From DATIYF01 sp035517775 (lineage in GTDB: Bacteria; Acidobacteriota; Terriglobia; Terriglobales; Acidobacteriaceae): a stretch of DNA of 64,000 nucleotides. The notes beneath the pieces were generated by a model. It saw only the letters and a list, made by a program, of their open reading frames with translations. It ran no database searches and was not told the origin of the DNA. Location of the stretch: contig DATIYF010000129.1 in assembly GCA_035517775.1 (NCBI GenBank), positions 9,025 to 73,024 on the forward strand, given 5' to 3'. Positions 17,882 to 26,712 of the stretch are shown here, in pieces. Made by a program: the position numbers and the translations under genes. Position 1 is the first letter of the stretch. The number at the start of each line of letters is the position of its first letter.

Positions 17882-19690
17882 ATGGTGAAGCTGCGGTTGC
17901 GGACCAAGTTCCTCCTCTCCATGCTGCTCATTTCCGCCGGGCTCACCTGCACCAGCCTGCTGGTCGTCCGCCACAGCCTGCAAAGCCAGGTGCGCAGCGA
18001 GATTTTCGCCTCGCTGCAGAACTCGGTCGCCGCTTTTCAGAGCTTCCAGCGCGAGCGCGAGCTTACTCTCAGCCATTCCGCCGATCTTCTGGCCGATCTG
18101 CCCAACCTGCGCTCGCTGATGACCACGCAGCACGAACCCACCATTCAGGATGCCTCCAGCGACCTTTGGCATCTCGCGGGCAGCGACCTGTTCGTGCTGG
18201 CTGCGCCCACGGGAGTCATCCAGGCCTTGCACACCACCACTCCGGGCTTTACCCGCAGCATGGCGCAGCAGGCGCTGAATGCCTCTCTCAATCAGGAAGG
18301 GCCCAGCCACTGGTGGTTCGGCGAGGGCCATCTGTACGAAATTTTTCTCCAGCCCATCTACTTCGGCCCGGCGGCGGAGAACCGCCTGCTCGGCTTCCTG
18401 GTTCTGGGATACGAAATTGATGACAGCGTGACCGCCCAGCTCAGCCGCGTTGCCGGCAGCCAGGTGGCGTTCTACTACAACCGCTCGATTGTGCGCAGTA
18501 CTCTTCCCCCGGCGCAGGAAGCGGAATTGGCCGGCCATCCGGCAGGCGCCGACACGCGTAATCCTTCCGGCCCCGTCAATATTCAGCTCGGCAGTGAGCA
18601 GTTCCTGGCCTCGTCTGTGGAATTGGCGGCCGGCAAAGCGCCTTCGGTGCAACTCACGGTGCTCAAGAGCTACGACCAGGCCACCGCTTTCCTCGATAAT
18701 CTGAATCGCCTGCTGCTCGCCCTGGGACTGGCGGCCGTGGCGGCCGGCAGCGGACTCGTCTTCCTGATCTCTCACACTTTCACCCGCCCGTTGGGAAATC
18801 TGGTGGAAGGCGTGCGCGCCCTCGAAAAGGGCGACTTCAACTACGCTCTCGACGCTCGCGGCGGAGACGAAGTCGCCGAGGTGACCGGCGCCTTCAACCG
18901 CATGCGCGCCAATCTGCTTAAGACCCAGCAGGAATTGCTGGAGGCCGAGCGCCTGGCCACCATCGGCCGCATGGCCAGCTCCATCTCCCATGATCTGCGG
19001 CATTCCCTCGCCGCCATTGTGGCCAACGCCGAATTTCTTTGCGAGGCCAACCTGAACCCCGAGCAGCGTGAAGAGCTCTATCAGGAAGTGCGTGTCGCGG
19101 TAAATCAAATGACGGATTTAATTGACTCGCTGCTGGAGTTTTCGCGCACCCGCGAGTCCTTGCACCCCGCCTATGGCAAAGTGCAGCAATCGGTGGAGCG
19201 CGCGGTGCAGCTCATGCATCGGCATCCTGATTTTGGCCGGGTTCAAATCGCCGTTTACGGCAACGGCGATTGCGCCGGCTGGTTTGACGCGCGCAAGCTG
19301 GAGCGCGCTTTATATAACCTGCTGCTCAACGCCTGCGAGGCGGTGCCCGCCGAAGGCGGCCGCGTCGAAGTTGAATTAGCGAATATTCCCCATGGAGTTC
19401 AAATTCGCATTGCCGATAACGGCCGCGGCATTCCCGAAGCGGTTCGCGGATCGCTCTTTGAGCCTTTCGTCAGCCTGGGCAAAGAGAACGGCACTGGCCT
19501 GGGCCTCACCGTAGTGCAGAAAATTGTTCAGGACCACGGCGGCGAAGTTAGCGTGGAGCGCACCGCGCCCGGTGGAACCTCGTTCCTGGTGCAACTGCCG
19601 CTCGCGCCTGCGGGCAACGGAAACAGCCACTCCGGCGCTCACGCCAACGCCCCGGCGCTGGCTCCGGCAAAGAAAGTGGAAACTTCATAA
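17882..19690 (+). CDS. Membrane sensor histidine kinase
   Basis: 602 residues. An N-terminal membrane helix (FLLSMLLISAGLTCTSLLVV) precedes an extracytoplasmic sensor region of about 250 residues. A second helix lies near 280-305 (LLALGLAAVAAGSGLVFLI), then a HAMP linker (RPLGNLVEGVRALEKGDF). Next come a phospho-acceptor His370 in SISHDLRHSLAAI and a GHKL ATPase with NLLLNACEAV (N box), IADNGRGIPEAV (G1) and GTGLGLTVV (G2). It has a GGCGGAG ribosome site directly before the ATG. It pairs with the preceding response regulator; the signal is unknown, though the downstream cupredoxin suggests metal or redox. Confidence 0.94.
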   Translation: MVKLRLRTKFLLSMLLISAGLTCTSLLVVRHSLQSQVRSEIFASLQNSVAAFQSFQRERELTLSHSADLLADLPNLRSLMTTQHEPTIQDASSDLWHLAGSDLFVLAAPTGVIQALHTTTPGFTRSMAQQALNASLNQEGPSHWWFGEGHLYEIFLQPIYFGPAAENRLLGFLVLGYEIDDSVTAQLSRVAGSQVAFYYNRSIVRSTLPPAQEAELAGHPAGADTRNPSGPVNIQLGSEQFLASSVELAAGKAPSVQLTVLKSYDQATAFLDNLNRLLLALGLAAVAAGSGLVFLISHTFTRPLGNLVEGVRALEKGDFNYALDARGGDEVAEVTGAFNRMRANLLKTQQELLEAERLATIGRMASSISHDLRHSLAAIVANAEFLCEANLNPEQREELYQEVRVAVNQMTDLIDSLLEFSRTRESLHPAYGKVQQSVERAVQLMHRHPDFGRVQIAVYGNGDCAGWFDARKLERALYNLLLNACEAVPAEGGRVEVELANIPHGVQIRIADNGRGIPEAVRGSLFEPFVSLGKENGTGLGLTVVQKIVQDHGGEVSVERTAPGGTSFLVQLPLAPAGNGNSHSGAHANAPALAPAKKVETS

Positions 19691-19776
19691 CCTTTCCGAA
19701 AGTGGCATTGACGCGGAATTCTTGGTGGCTTTATCTACCCGGGCTCGAATACATCCAGCTGTCCCAGGAGGGCATT

Positions 19777-21390
19777 GTGAGGCAGCGCCACTTGCTCCAC
19801 TTGATCGCCGGTCGTGTTTCTACTCCGTCATTGCTGGCCGCCCTGGCCATTGGAATATTCCTGGTCCCGGGCTCCGCCATGCAGGCGCAAAGTGCTCCTG
19901 GGCAGGAAGGCGGCCCGGCCAACGCGGACCAAGCCCAGGCTATGACCGCCGCGGTTCAGGATTTGCGCGAGCAGGTGCGCGAGCTGCGCGCCGTGGTGGA
20001 TGAGATGCGCGCTGAAGCCGCCCAATACCGCGCCGAAACCGCGGCACTGCGCCAGGAGCTTGAAGCCACGCAAAACCGCCTTCCGCCGCCGGGCGCGGCC
20101 CAACCGGCTCCGAGCGCCGCGGAATCAACCAGCCCGCCGGCGCCGGCGCCGGTTCTTCACTCGCTCGAAGCCCGCATCGCTTCGCTGGAGGAATCCTCTC
20201 AGCTGCTCAGCGGAAAAATTGACGAGCAGCACCAGACCAAGGTCGAAAGCGCCTCCAGGTACCACGTGCGCCTCTCCGGGATCGTGCTGTTGAACCTGTT
20301 CGGCAATCGCGGCTCCGCTGACAGCGCCGATTTTCCCACCTACGTTCCCGTGGCTAACCCCTACAACTCCGACGGCGACTTCGGCGCCACCTTGCGCCAG
20401 TCGCAGATCGGTCTGGAGGTCTTCGGTCCGCACCTCGCCGGCGCCCGCACCATGGGAACTCTACAGGCTGATTTCGCCGGCGGCTTTCCCTATCAGGCCA
20501 ATGGCGTGAACTCCGGCCTGTTCCGCCTGCGCATCGCCAGCTTCCGCATGGATTGGGAGCACACTTCGCTGGTGGCCGGGCAGGATGATCTTTTTCTCTC
20601 CCCGCTCTCACCCACTTCCTTCGCTTCGCTCGCCGTGCCCGCTTTCAGCTATGCCGGCAATCTCTGGGGCTGGACGCCGCAGCTTCGCCTGGAGCATCGC
20701 TTCGCGCTCTCTGACTCTCAAAGCGTGACCGTGCAGGCGGGAATTCTCGATAACCTTTCCGGCCAGCCGCCCTATGTTTCATATGGCCGCGCCCCGCAAG
20801 CTGGAGAGCGCACCGGTCCAGGCTATGGCCTGCGCTCGGCCTGGAGCACCACCCGCCTGGGCCAGCCCTTGACCTTCGGAGTAGCTGGTTACTACGGCCG
20901 CCAGGATTGGGGTTTTTACCGCCATCTGGATGGCTGGGCCGGCATGGCCGATTGGCAGATTCCTATTGCGCCCGGCCTCAGCCTGACCGGCGAGCTTTAC
21001 CGCGGTCGCGCCGCCGGGGGCCTGGGCGCCGGGCTTGGCCGCAGCGCCATCTTCAGCGGCAACATTCTTGATCCCACGACCCAGGTGCTGGGCGTGAACT
21101 CCGCCGGCGGCTGGTCGCAGCTGAAGCTCCGCGCCAATTCCAAGCTCGAATTCAATGGCGGCTTCGGCATGGACGCTCCTTTCGCCCGCGATCTGCGCGC
21201 TTACCCTGCGCCGCAAAGCTACCTCGATCCCACTCTGGCCGCTAACCGCGGCGCGCTGGTGAATTTCATTTACCGCCCACGCTCCAATCTTCTCTTTTCA
21301 ACCGAGTTCCGACACCTCGAGACTTCTGACATCATTAGTCCATCCCAGCAGGCCGAGCAGGTGAACATGATGATGGGTATCCTGTTTTGA
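19777..21390 (+). CDS. Outer-membrane porin-like beta-barrel with coiled-coil N-terminus
   Basis: 537-residue exported protein. The signal peptide ends near GSAMQAQSA. A coiled coil spans about residues 45-90 (repeated VRELRAVVDEMRAE heptads), then a Pro/Ala-rich linker. A second short coiled coil (HSLEARIASLEESSQLL) leads into a long barrel with alternating strands (YHVRLSGIVLLNLFG, TLRQSQIGLEVFGP, LRLEHRFALSDSQ). The N-terminal coil may trimerise or contact peptidoglycan. The GTG at 19777 is chosen because AGGAGG sits 6 bases upstream and it yields a clean signal peptide; a TTG-type start further up would not. It lies between the sensor kinase and a cupredoxin, so uptake of a small metal or redox-active solute is plausible. 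Confidence 0.8.
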   Translation: MRQRHLLHLIAGRVSTPSLLAALAIGIFLVPGSAMQAQSAPGQEGGPANADQAQAMTAAVQDLREQVRELRAVVDEMRAEAAQYRAETAALRQELEATQNRLPPPGAAQPAPSAAESTSPPAPAPVLHSLEARIASLEESSQLLSGKIDEQHQTKVESASRYHVRLSGIVLLNLFGNRGSADSADFPTYVPVANPYNSDGDFGATLRQSQIGLEVFGPHLAGARTMGTLQADFAGGFPYQANGVNSGLFRLRIASFRMDWEHTSLVAGQDDLFLSPLSPTSFASLAVPAFSYAGNLWGWTPQLRLEHRFALSDSQSVTVQAGILDNLSGQPPYVSYGRAPQAGERTGPGYGLRSAWSTTRLGQPLTFGVAGYYGRQDWGFYRHLDGWAGMADWQIPIAPGLSLTGELYRGRAAGGLGAGLGRSAIFSGNILDPTTQVLGVNSAGGWSQLKLRANSKLEFNGGFGMDAPFARDLRAYPAPQSYLDPTLAANRGALVNFIYRPRSNLLFSTEFRHLETSDIISPSQQAEQVNMMMGILF

Positions 21391-21392
21391 CC

Positions 21393-22142
21393 ATGAAAGC
21401 GCGCGCTCACCTTCGTCTCTTAATCGCCCTGCTGCTGGCCAGTGCCGCCGCTCGCGCCCAGCAGGTCACTGTCACCGCCCGCGTGGCTTGGATCAACGGT
21501 GCTGCGGCGCACCAGGAAAACAGCGAGCACGAAAAGCATCGGAAGCCTGCCAAGAACGGCGTTGTCGTGTGGCTGGTGCCCATCGGCGCTCCCGCCCCGC
21601 GCATTCTTCCCGCCAGCCTGCCCCATCCGCGCCTGGTGCAGAAGAACAAGAGCTTCCAGCCCCATCTTCTGGTGGTGCCGGTGGGGTCGCTGGTCGAGTT
21701 TCCCAATCGCGATCCCTTCTTTCACAATGTTTTTTCTTTATTTGAGGGCAAGCGCTTCGACCTCGGCCTGTACGAGGCCGGCAGCACCCGCGACGTGCTC
21801 TTCGATAAGCCCGGCGTCTCTTACATTTTCTGCAACATTCACGCCGAGATGAGCGCGGTCGTAATCGCGCTGCAGACGCCCTATTACGCCATCTCCGATT
21901 TGCGCGGCCAGATCGCCATCCCTCTCGTGCCCGCCGGACACTACACCATGCACGTGTGGTATGAAGCGGCCCTGCCGGAAACTTTGAACTCGCTCGCGCG
22001 CGAAGTCACCGTATCGGAAGGAAACCCTACTCTCGGACTTCTAGGCCTGCCCACGCCGGGCGCGCCCGCCACTCATCTCGACAAGTACGGCCAGGAATAC
22101 AACCCCTCCTCGCCCATCAACCCGGCCTACCAGCAACCATAG
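21393..22142 (+). CDS. Exported cupredoxin-like (blue-copper) protein
   Basis: 249-residue periplasmic or surface protein with a signal peptide ending AAARA. The centre has a blue-copper ligand set: His111 in FFHNVFSLF, then Cys147, His150 and Met153 in the loop FCNIHAEM. This is the His-Cys-His-Met arrangement of plastocyanin/azurin-type sites. A carboxypeptidase-regulatory-like strand pattern follows (GHYTMHVWYEAALPETL). It may carry electrons or bind copper. The ATG at 21393 follows the porin stop by 2 bases, so the two are translationally linked. It is similar in layout to 'methylamine utilization' annotated plastocyanin-like proteins, though that name implies nothing here. Confidence 0.82.
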   Translation: MKARAHLRLLIALLLASAAARAQQVTVTARVAWINGAAAHQENSEHEKHRKPAKNGVVVWLVPIGAPAPRILPASLPHPRLVQKNKSFQPHLLVVPVGSLVEFPNRDPFFHNVFSLFEGKRFDLGLYEAGSTRDVLFDKPGVSYIFCNIHAEMSAVVIALQTPYYAISDLRGQIAIPLVPAGHYTMHVWYEAALPETLNSLAREVTVSEGNPTLGLLGLPTPGAPATHLDKYGQEYNPSSPINPAYQQP

Positions 22143-22148
22143 CGATTG

Positions 22149-22229
22149 TCCTTCGTGGTACTTCGTGTCCTTCGTGTCCTTCGTGGTCCAATGTTTTCCT
22201 TCGTGAACCTCCGTGCCCCTCGCGAAGGG
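22149..22229. repeat. Repeat family A (tandem CTTCGTG units)
   Basis: The unit TCCTTCGTG or close variants recur five to six times (CCTTCGTGGTACTTCGTG, TCCTTCGTGTCCTTCGTGG), ending in CCTCGCGAAGG. Spacer between the cupredoxin and fabD; the remainder of this 264-bp gap shows nothing further. Confidence 0.65.
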
Positions 22230-22406
22230 CGCCAAGTCTCAGGAAGGAAATCGTTGTACCAGGGTGGCAGCCCCGACGCCAATTCTGGCGTGCCGATGTG
22301 TTCCCGCGGAAACATTAGTGCAAATCGCTCTAAGGTTCCGCGCGCAACACCCGGCGCGCCACGTGAGTTTGCAGATTCGGCCCTCAACGTAGAAAATCAA
22401 TCGCTT

Positions 22407-23357
22407 ATGACTACGCCTCATCTTGCGTTCCTTTTTCCCGGCCAGGGCTCGCAGTCCGTTGGCATGGGCAAAGAGCTGGCGGAAAAGTTCTCCATCGCCC
22501 GCCACACCTTCGACGAAGCCGACGCCGCTCTGGGCTACAAGCTCTCCCAGGTTTGCTTCGAGGGGCCGGAAGACCAGCTCCGCCTGACCGAGATCACTCA
22601 GCCGGCGATCCTCGCAGTGTCAGTCGCGGCCTATCGCGTGCTGGCGGAGAAGGGCCTCAAGCCCGCGTTCGCCGCCGGGCACAGCCTGGGCGAGTATTCG
22701 GCGCACGTGGCCGCGGGTACGATAGCCTTTGCCGACGCGCTGCGCACCGTTCGCCAGCGCGGCAAGTACATGCAGCAGGCTGTGCCCGTGGGCGTGGGCG
22801 CCATGGCGGCCATCCTTGGCATGGAGCCGCAAAAGGTCGCCGCCCTCTGCCATGAGGCGGCTCAGGGAGAAGTCTGCGGAATGGCCAACATCAACTCGCC
22901 GGAACAGATTGTGATCTCAGGCCAGGCCGCCGCGATTGAGCGCGCGGTTGCGCTGGCCACAGGACGCGGCGCCAGGAAGGCCAAGCTGCTGCCGGTGAGC
23001 GCGCCCTTTCATTGCTCGCTGATGAAGCCCGCCCAAGAGCGCCTGGCCGCTGATCTGGCGGCGCTGACCTTCAGCAATCCCGCCGTACCGGTGGCTTGCA
23101 ACGTGGACGCCGCTTTACTCACTGAAGGTGAGAGCAGCCGCGACGCACTGATCCGCCAGGTCACCGGCTCGGTGAAGTGGGAGCAGTGCGTGCGCCTGCT
23201 GATCGCGCAGGGCGTGAGCACCTTCGTGGAAGTTGGACCGGGCAAAGTCTTGTGGGGACTGATGCGCCAGATTGACCGCTCGAAGACCAGCCTCTATGCC
23301 GGTGATGAAGCGACCATCCAGAAGGCGCTGGAGCAGGCTGCGGCCGTGAGCGCCTGA
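22407..23357 (+). CDS. fabD: Malonyl-CoA:ACP transacylase
   Basis: Loads malonyl groups on acyl carrier protein for fatty-acid chain growth. 316 residues with FLFPGQGSQSVGMG at the N-terminus, the nucleophile Ser93 in GHSLGEYSA, the catalytic His in PFHCSLMKPA, and the C-terminal FVEVGPGKVLWGLM. The ATG at 22407 is chosen as it directly precedes the conserved strand; the open frame continues upstream only through repeat sequence. It stands without fabH, fabG or acpP neighbours, so the usual fab cluster is split in this genome or lies elsewhere. Confidence 0.96.
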   Translation: MTTPHLAFLFPGQGSQSVGMGKELAEKFSIARHTFDEADAALGYKLSQVCFEGPEDQLRLTEITQPAILAVSVAAYRVLAEKGLKPAFAAGHSLGEYSAHVAAGTIAFADALRTVRQRGKYMQQAVPVGVGAMAAILGMEPQKVAALCHEAAQGEVCGMANINSPEQIVISGQAAAIERAVALATGRGARKAKLLPVSAPFHCSLMKPAQERLAADLAALTFSNPAVPVACNVDAALLTEGESSRDALIRQVTGSVKWEQCVRLLIAQGVSTFVEVGPGKVLWGLMRQIDRSKTSLYAGDEATIQKALEQAAAVSA

Positions 23358-23378
23358 GGCGCTGCGTTTAAGCCCGTT

Positions 23379-23981
23379 TCATTTTGCCGGTGCAGGCTCT
23401 GCTGCCGGCGGTTGCGGCGTGGCCGGCGCCGGAGGCGCAGGCAAAGATGGGATCGCCGTCGCCGGCGGCGCGGGAGCGGGGGCGGCCAGGGTCTGCTTCA
23501 CCGAATCAGAAAGCTTGTCAGCATTGGCCAGCAGCAAACTCACCTCCCACATCTCGCTCTCGCTGAGTGATGCTTTGAAGCCGGGCATGCCGGTGAGGCG
23601 AATGCCGTTTGAGACCTTCCAATAGGTTTCGCCGGGCGGGTCGTCGGTCACGCCCTTGCCGCGGAACAGCTGCGGCGGCTTGGGAAACATTCCCTTGGCA
23701 ATGGAGGTCATCTCGCCGCCGGGCAGGCCGTGGCAGACGGAGCAGTGCTTCTGGTATAGCGGCGCGCCCGCCAGGTAGGTGGCCTCGTCGGCGGGAATGG
23801 GAACTGACTTGGGCATTTCGCGCTCCATGCGCGCATGCAGGGCGCCGCTCGCCAGAGCGCGCTCGAAGGGTAGCGCGCCGCCGGCGGTCGAGACCGGCGC
23901 ACGTCCGCTGGCGAAATAGGCGAGAACCGCAAGAGGAATGGTAATCAGTCCGATGACAAAACCCCAAAGGAAGGCTTTCAA
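23379..23981 (-). CDS. Membrane-anchored monohaem cytochrome c
   Basis: 200-residue electron carrier. One N-terminal membrane helix (FLWGFVIGLITIPLAVLAYF) keeps the globular part in the periplasm. A class I cytochrome domain follows, with haem site CSVCH and the axial methionine in GMPGFKASLS. The tail after residue 160 is a low-complexity Pro/Ala run (PAPAPPATAIP...), likely a flexible tether. The start is the TTG at 23981, preceded by GGAG at 7 bases. An upstream TTG at 24017 would place the start inside a palindromic repeat. It converges with fabD (21-bp gap). Confidence 0.87.
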   Translation of the reverse strand: MKAFLWGFVIGLITIPLAVLAYFASGRAPVSTAGGALPFERALASGALHARMEREMPKSVPIPADEATYLAGAPLYQKHCSVCHGLPGGEMTSIAKGMFPKPPQLFRGKGVTDDPPGETYWKVSNGIRLTGMPGFKASLSESEMWEVSLLLANADKLSDSVKQTLAAPAPAPPATAIPSLPAPPAPATPQPPAAEPAPAK

Positions 23982-23999
23982 TGGCTTTCTCCGTGGTTG

Positions 24000-24021
24000 C
24001 CGATTGGCATTTGCCAATCGG
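24000..24021. repeat. Repeat family D (perfect hairpin)
   Basis: CCGATTGGCA TT TGCCAATCGG: a perfect 10-bp stem with a 2-base centre, followed by a CAATTTTATTTA tail. Located between the cytochrome c start and the dienelactone hydrolase end. Related copies lie at 61421 and 62427. Confidence 0.7.
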
Positions 24022-24102
24022 CAATTTTATTTACCCCCCGGCCGGCAAGGGCCGGTGAGGGTGATGAAGTCGGCGGCGCGATGAGTTAAGAGCGATCCGC
24101 GT

Positions 24103-24816
24103 TCAGCCGCGCAGGAATTCCAGCGTCAAACTCCAGGCCTGGCGGGCGGAGCGGGGATGATACGCGGCCCGCTCGTCGCAGAAAAAGCCGTGGCCGGCGG
24201 CAGAAAATTCAACGTTAACATAAGTCTTGCCGGCGGCGGTGAGAGCCTCCGTCACGGCTCTCCGCTTTTCGGCGGGAATGTGCTGGTCCTGGCCACCCCA
24301 GAAGAGAAGAATAGGTGACCGCATGGCGGGAGCGCGATCGAGAAAATCGCTCGCGATGCGGCCGCCATAAAACGACACCGCCGCCCGCAAGGGAAGAATG
24401 CTGTTGGCCAGGTAAGACATACTCCCGCCCAGGCAGAAACCAATGCTCGAAATTTCATCTTTGCGCACACCCGGCTGCGAGTGCAGCCAGTCGAAGGCGG
24501 CGCGCAGGTCAGCCTCTGCCCCCGGGGCAGTGATGGCCTGCATGTGCGGCATTACCGTCTGAAAATCTTCGTAGTCGCCTTCAAAGCCGGACCCGCTGCG
24601 GTGAAAAAGCTCGGGGGCAATGGCAACGAAACCGTGCAGCGCGAGACGATCGGCCAGGTTACGAATGTGCGAGTTCACGCCGAAGGCTTCCTGCAGCACG
24701 AGAATGCCGGGGCGGTCAGAGGGGTCGCCGGCGCGGGCAACGTAAGCCGACATCAGCGTGCCATCGCTGACTTTGAGATCTACCTTTTCCCGCTGGAATG
24801 GAAGGGATGCAGTCAT
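24103..24816 (-). CDS. Dienelactone hydrolase family protein
   Basis: 237-residue alpha/beta hydrolase of the carboxymethylenebutenolidase group. The Cys-Asp-His triad is visible: Cys in SIGFCLGGSM, Asp in WGGQDQHIP, His in SAAGHGFFCDE; GILVLQEAFGVN is the family's N-terminal strand. The enzyme opens dienelactones in chlorocatechol or related aromatic breakdown, but many members have other ester or lactone substrates. No aromatic pathway genes are nearby. It is cytosolic, without a signal peptide. Confidence 0.9.
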   Translation of the reverse strand: MTASLPFQREKVDLKVSDGTLMSAYVARAGDPSDRPGILVLQEAFGVNSHIRNLADRLALHGFVAIAPELFHRSGSGFEGDYEDFQTVMPHMQAITAPGAEADLRAAFDWLHSQPGVRKDEISSIGFCLGGSMSYLANSILPLRAAVSFYGGRIASDFLDRAPAMRSPILLFWGGQDQHIPAEKRRAVTEALTAAGKTYVNVEFSAAGHGFFCDERAAYHPRSARQAWSLTLEFLRG

Positions 24817-24908
24817 GAGGCTCCTTGTGGCTTGCGGCTTGAGCGTTTGACAACTGGGAAGAATCGTTCCCCGGCCGCGGCTTTCGTGTTTTGCAGATCC
24901 AGATCTAT

Positions 24909-24944
24909 CAGTTCTTAGTTCTCAGTCCACGGTTCTCACTCAGC
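24909..24944. repeat. Repeat family F (GTTCTCAGT units)
   Basis: CAGTTCTTAGTTCTCAGTCC followed by GGTTCTCACTCAG: short direct repeats like those at 39471-39505 and 62812-62845. Confidence 0.5.
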
Positions 24945-24960
24945 CATTATGATGCATGGC

Positions 24961-26307
24961 TCATTCTTCGGGCGGCGTGAGCAGCGCGCTCGCGCTTTGG
25001 ATGCCGGTAGAAATTTCAGGGATGATGCCCAGGCGCGCATAGATGGGCCGGACGGCGGCGCGCAGCGTGGGCAACTGCATAGCGAACCAAGCGGCCCCGG
25101 CGACGCAGATCATTCCCCCTACCATCAGCGTGCGCGGCGCGCCCCAGCGATTGGCAGCCATGCCTTCGAGCAGGCTGCCGAAGGGAGTCATGCCGAGAAA
25201 GGCCATGGAATAAAAGCTCATCACCCGGCCGCGCTTGTCGTCATCCACGATGGTCTGAAGGATGGTGTTGCTGGCGGCCATCTGCTGCATCATGCCGGCG
25301 CCGGTCAGGAGCATGAGCACGAGTGACAGCCAGAGCATGCGCGACATGGAGAAGGTGATTAGCCCGGCGCCGAAAAGCGCGGCGGAAATGGGAATCACGC
25401 GGCCGAGGCCGACGACGCTTTTGCGGGCGGCGAGGAGCGTGGCGGAGATGAGCGCACCCACGCCGGCCGCGCCCATAAGGAATCCCAAGGTATGCGGGCC
25501 GCCGTGCAGCACTCCGCCCGCGAAGATGGGCATGAGTACGGTATAGGGCATGGCCACCAGGCCGGCCACGGCGAGCAGCAGCAGGACGGAGCGAATGGGA
25601 GGCGAGCCGGTGATGTAGCGCCAGCCCTCGCGCAGATCGTGCCAAACCGCTTTCGGTTGCGCGGGACGCGGCAGAGGGACGATCCGCATGGCGAGCAGCG
25701 ACAGGATGACGGCGATGTAGCTGGCGCCGTCAATGAGGAAGCACCAGCCCTCGCTGGAAGCGGCAATCACCAGTCCGGCGACCGACGGGCCGATGAGGCG
25801 CGCGGCGTTGACCATGGAAGAATTCAGGGCGATGGCGTTGCCCAGGTCTTCGCGATTTTCGACCATCTGCACCACGAAGGCCTGGCGGGCCGGCATGTCG
25901 AAAGAATTGATGAAACCCTGGGCCAGGCAAAGCACGATGATTTCGGGGACGTTGATGATGCCGCCGAGCGCCAGCGCCGCCAGGGCGAAAGACTGCAGCA
26001 TGGAGAGCACCTGGGTGACGACCAGGACGCGATGGCGGTCCCAGCGGTCAATCCAGACGCCGGCAAAAGGGGCGAGAAAAAAGGCGGGAATCTGGCCGGA
26101 GAAGCCGACAATGCCGAGCAGAAAGGCCGAATGGGTGAGGCGATAGACGAGCCAGCCGGTGGCGATCTTGGTCATCCAGGTGCCGATGAGCGAGATACTC
26201 TGGCCACTGAAAAAAAGACGATAGTTGCGATAGCCGAGAGCGCGCAGAGCAAATCGCCAGGCGGCGGGGGCGGGAGCTGACTGTGGATGTTGGCGGCGGG
26301 TCTTCAC
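24961..26307 (-). CDS. MFS transporter (EntS/MFS_3-like exporter)
   Basis: 448-residue integral membrane protein with about twelve hydrophobic helices and the MFS features GVWIDRWDRHRVLV (loop 2-3) and RQAFVVQMVENREDLGNAIALNS. The latter is typical of the enterobactin-exporter-like (MFS_3) branch. Such proteins export siderophores, drugs or other small molecules by proton antiport. No substrate is indicated by neighbours: a tRNA lies upstream and a dienelactone hydrolase downstream. The start ATG at 26307 gives a short soluble N-terminus (HPQSAPAPAAWRFALRALGY) before the first helix. Confidence 0.88.
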   Translation of the reverse strand: MKTRRQHPQSAPAPAAWRFALRALGYRNYRLFFSGQSISLIGTWMTKIATGWLVYRLTHSAFLLGIVGFSGQIPAFFLAPFAGVWIDRWDRHRVLVVTQVLSMLQSFALAALALGGIINVPEIIVLCLAQGFINSFDMPARQAFVVQMVENREDLGNAIALNSSMVNAARLIGPSVAGLVIAASSEGWCFLIDGASYIAVILSLLAMRIVPLPRPAQPKAVWHDLREGWRYITGSPPIRSVLLLLAVAGLVAMPYTVLMPIFAGGVLHGGPHTLGFLMGAAGVGALISATLLAARKSVVGLGRVIPISAALFGAGLITFSMSRMLWLSLVLMLLTGAGMMQQMAASNTILQTIVDDDKRGRVMSFYSMAFLGMTPFGSLLEGMAANRWGAPRTLMVGGMICVAGAAWFAMQLPTLRAAVRPIYARLGIIPEISTGIQSASALLTPPEE

Positions 26308-26407
26308 TTTTTAGAGTGCGGCGACGGCAAAGCAACTCAACCGGGTTTGGATGCCGCGGCCGGCGAAATGGCGACTCTTTGTGCAGCCGCCTGTATCATA
26401 GAAGGGC

Positions 26408-26497
26408 GGAGGGATGCGTGAGCGGTTGAAACGGGTGGTCTTGAAAACCACTGTACGGGAAACCGTACCGGGGGTTCGAATCCCTCTCCCTCCGCCA
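26408..26497 (+). tRNA. tRNA-Ser (anticodon UGA)
   Basis: 90-nt class II tRNA. Acceptor arms GGAGGGA and TCCCTCC pair, with discriminator G and an encoded CCA at 26495-26497. The anticodon arm GTGGT-CTTGAAA-ACCAC gives UGA; a long variable arm (TACGGGAAACCGTA) and a T-loop TTCGAAT follow. Its last 24 bases recur downstream at 26618. Confidence 0.95.
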
Positions 26498-26643
26498 GTG
26501 CTGAGGTCCCTCGGCTACGCTCGGGATTTCGGCAGCCGGCTCCCGCTTCTCACCCCAGCGAACCAAAACCGGGTTCGCCGGGGACCCCGCTGCGCTCACG
26601 CCGGCTCAACGCCTCAAGTTCGAATCCCTCTCCCTCCGCCAGT
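26474..26643 (+). repeat. 26-bp direct duplication of the tRNA-Ser 3' end (att-like)
   Basis: The tRNA 3' segment (T-loop, acceptor strand, CCA, then GT) occurs at 26474-26499 and again exactly at 26618-26643. The 118 bases between the copies hold a family B hairpin (TCCCTCGG...CTCGGGA, 26507-26526) and GC-rich filler, with no coding capacity. Such duplications are typical attachment-site scars, but no integrase is present. Confidence 0.75.
26507..26526. repeat. Repeat family B hairpin
   Basis: TCCCTCGGCTACGCTCGGGA with TCCC/GGGA closing base pairs; related to copies at 32898, 36352 and 48361. Confidence 0.5.
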
Positions 26644-26650
26644 TTTTCTT

Positions 26651-26680
26651 CACCACGAAGGGCACGAAGTATCGCGAAGG
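26651..26680. repeat. Repeat family A (single arm)
   Basis: CACCACGAAGGGCACGAAG followed by CGCGAAGG, directly after the duplicated tRNA end. Confidence 0.55.
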
Positions 26681-26712
26681 AACTCAACCCCCGGCCAGGG
26701 CTGCGATTCGGC

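Noticed and set aside
17048..19108. 686-codon open frame opposite the two-component genes
   Set aside because: It overlaps two well-supported genes entirely and is Gly/Ala/Gln/His-rich like other shadow frames.
22149..22229. CRISPR array
   Set aside because: The CTTCGTG units are only 9-18 bases, contiguous and imperfect, with no uniform spacers or cas genes.
26408..26643. A mobile genomic island at tRNA-Ser
   Set aside because: Only a 118-base non-coding interval lies between the duplicated ends and there is no integrase, so at most a scar remains.
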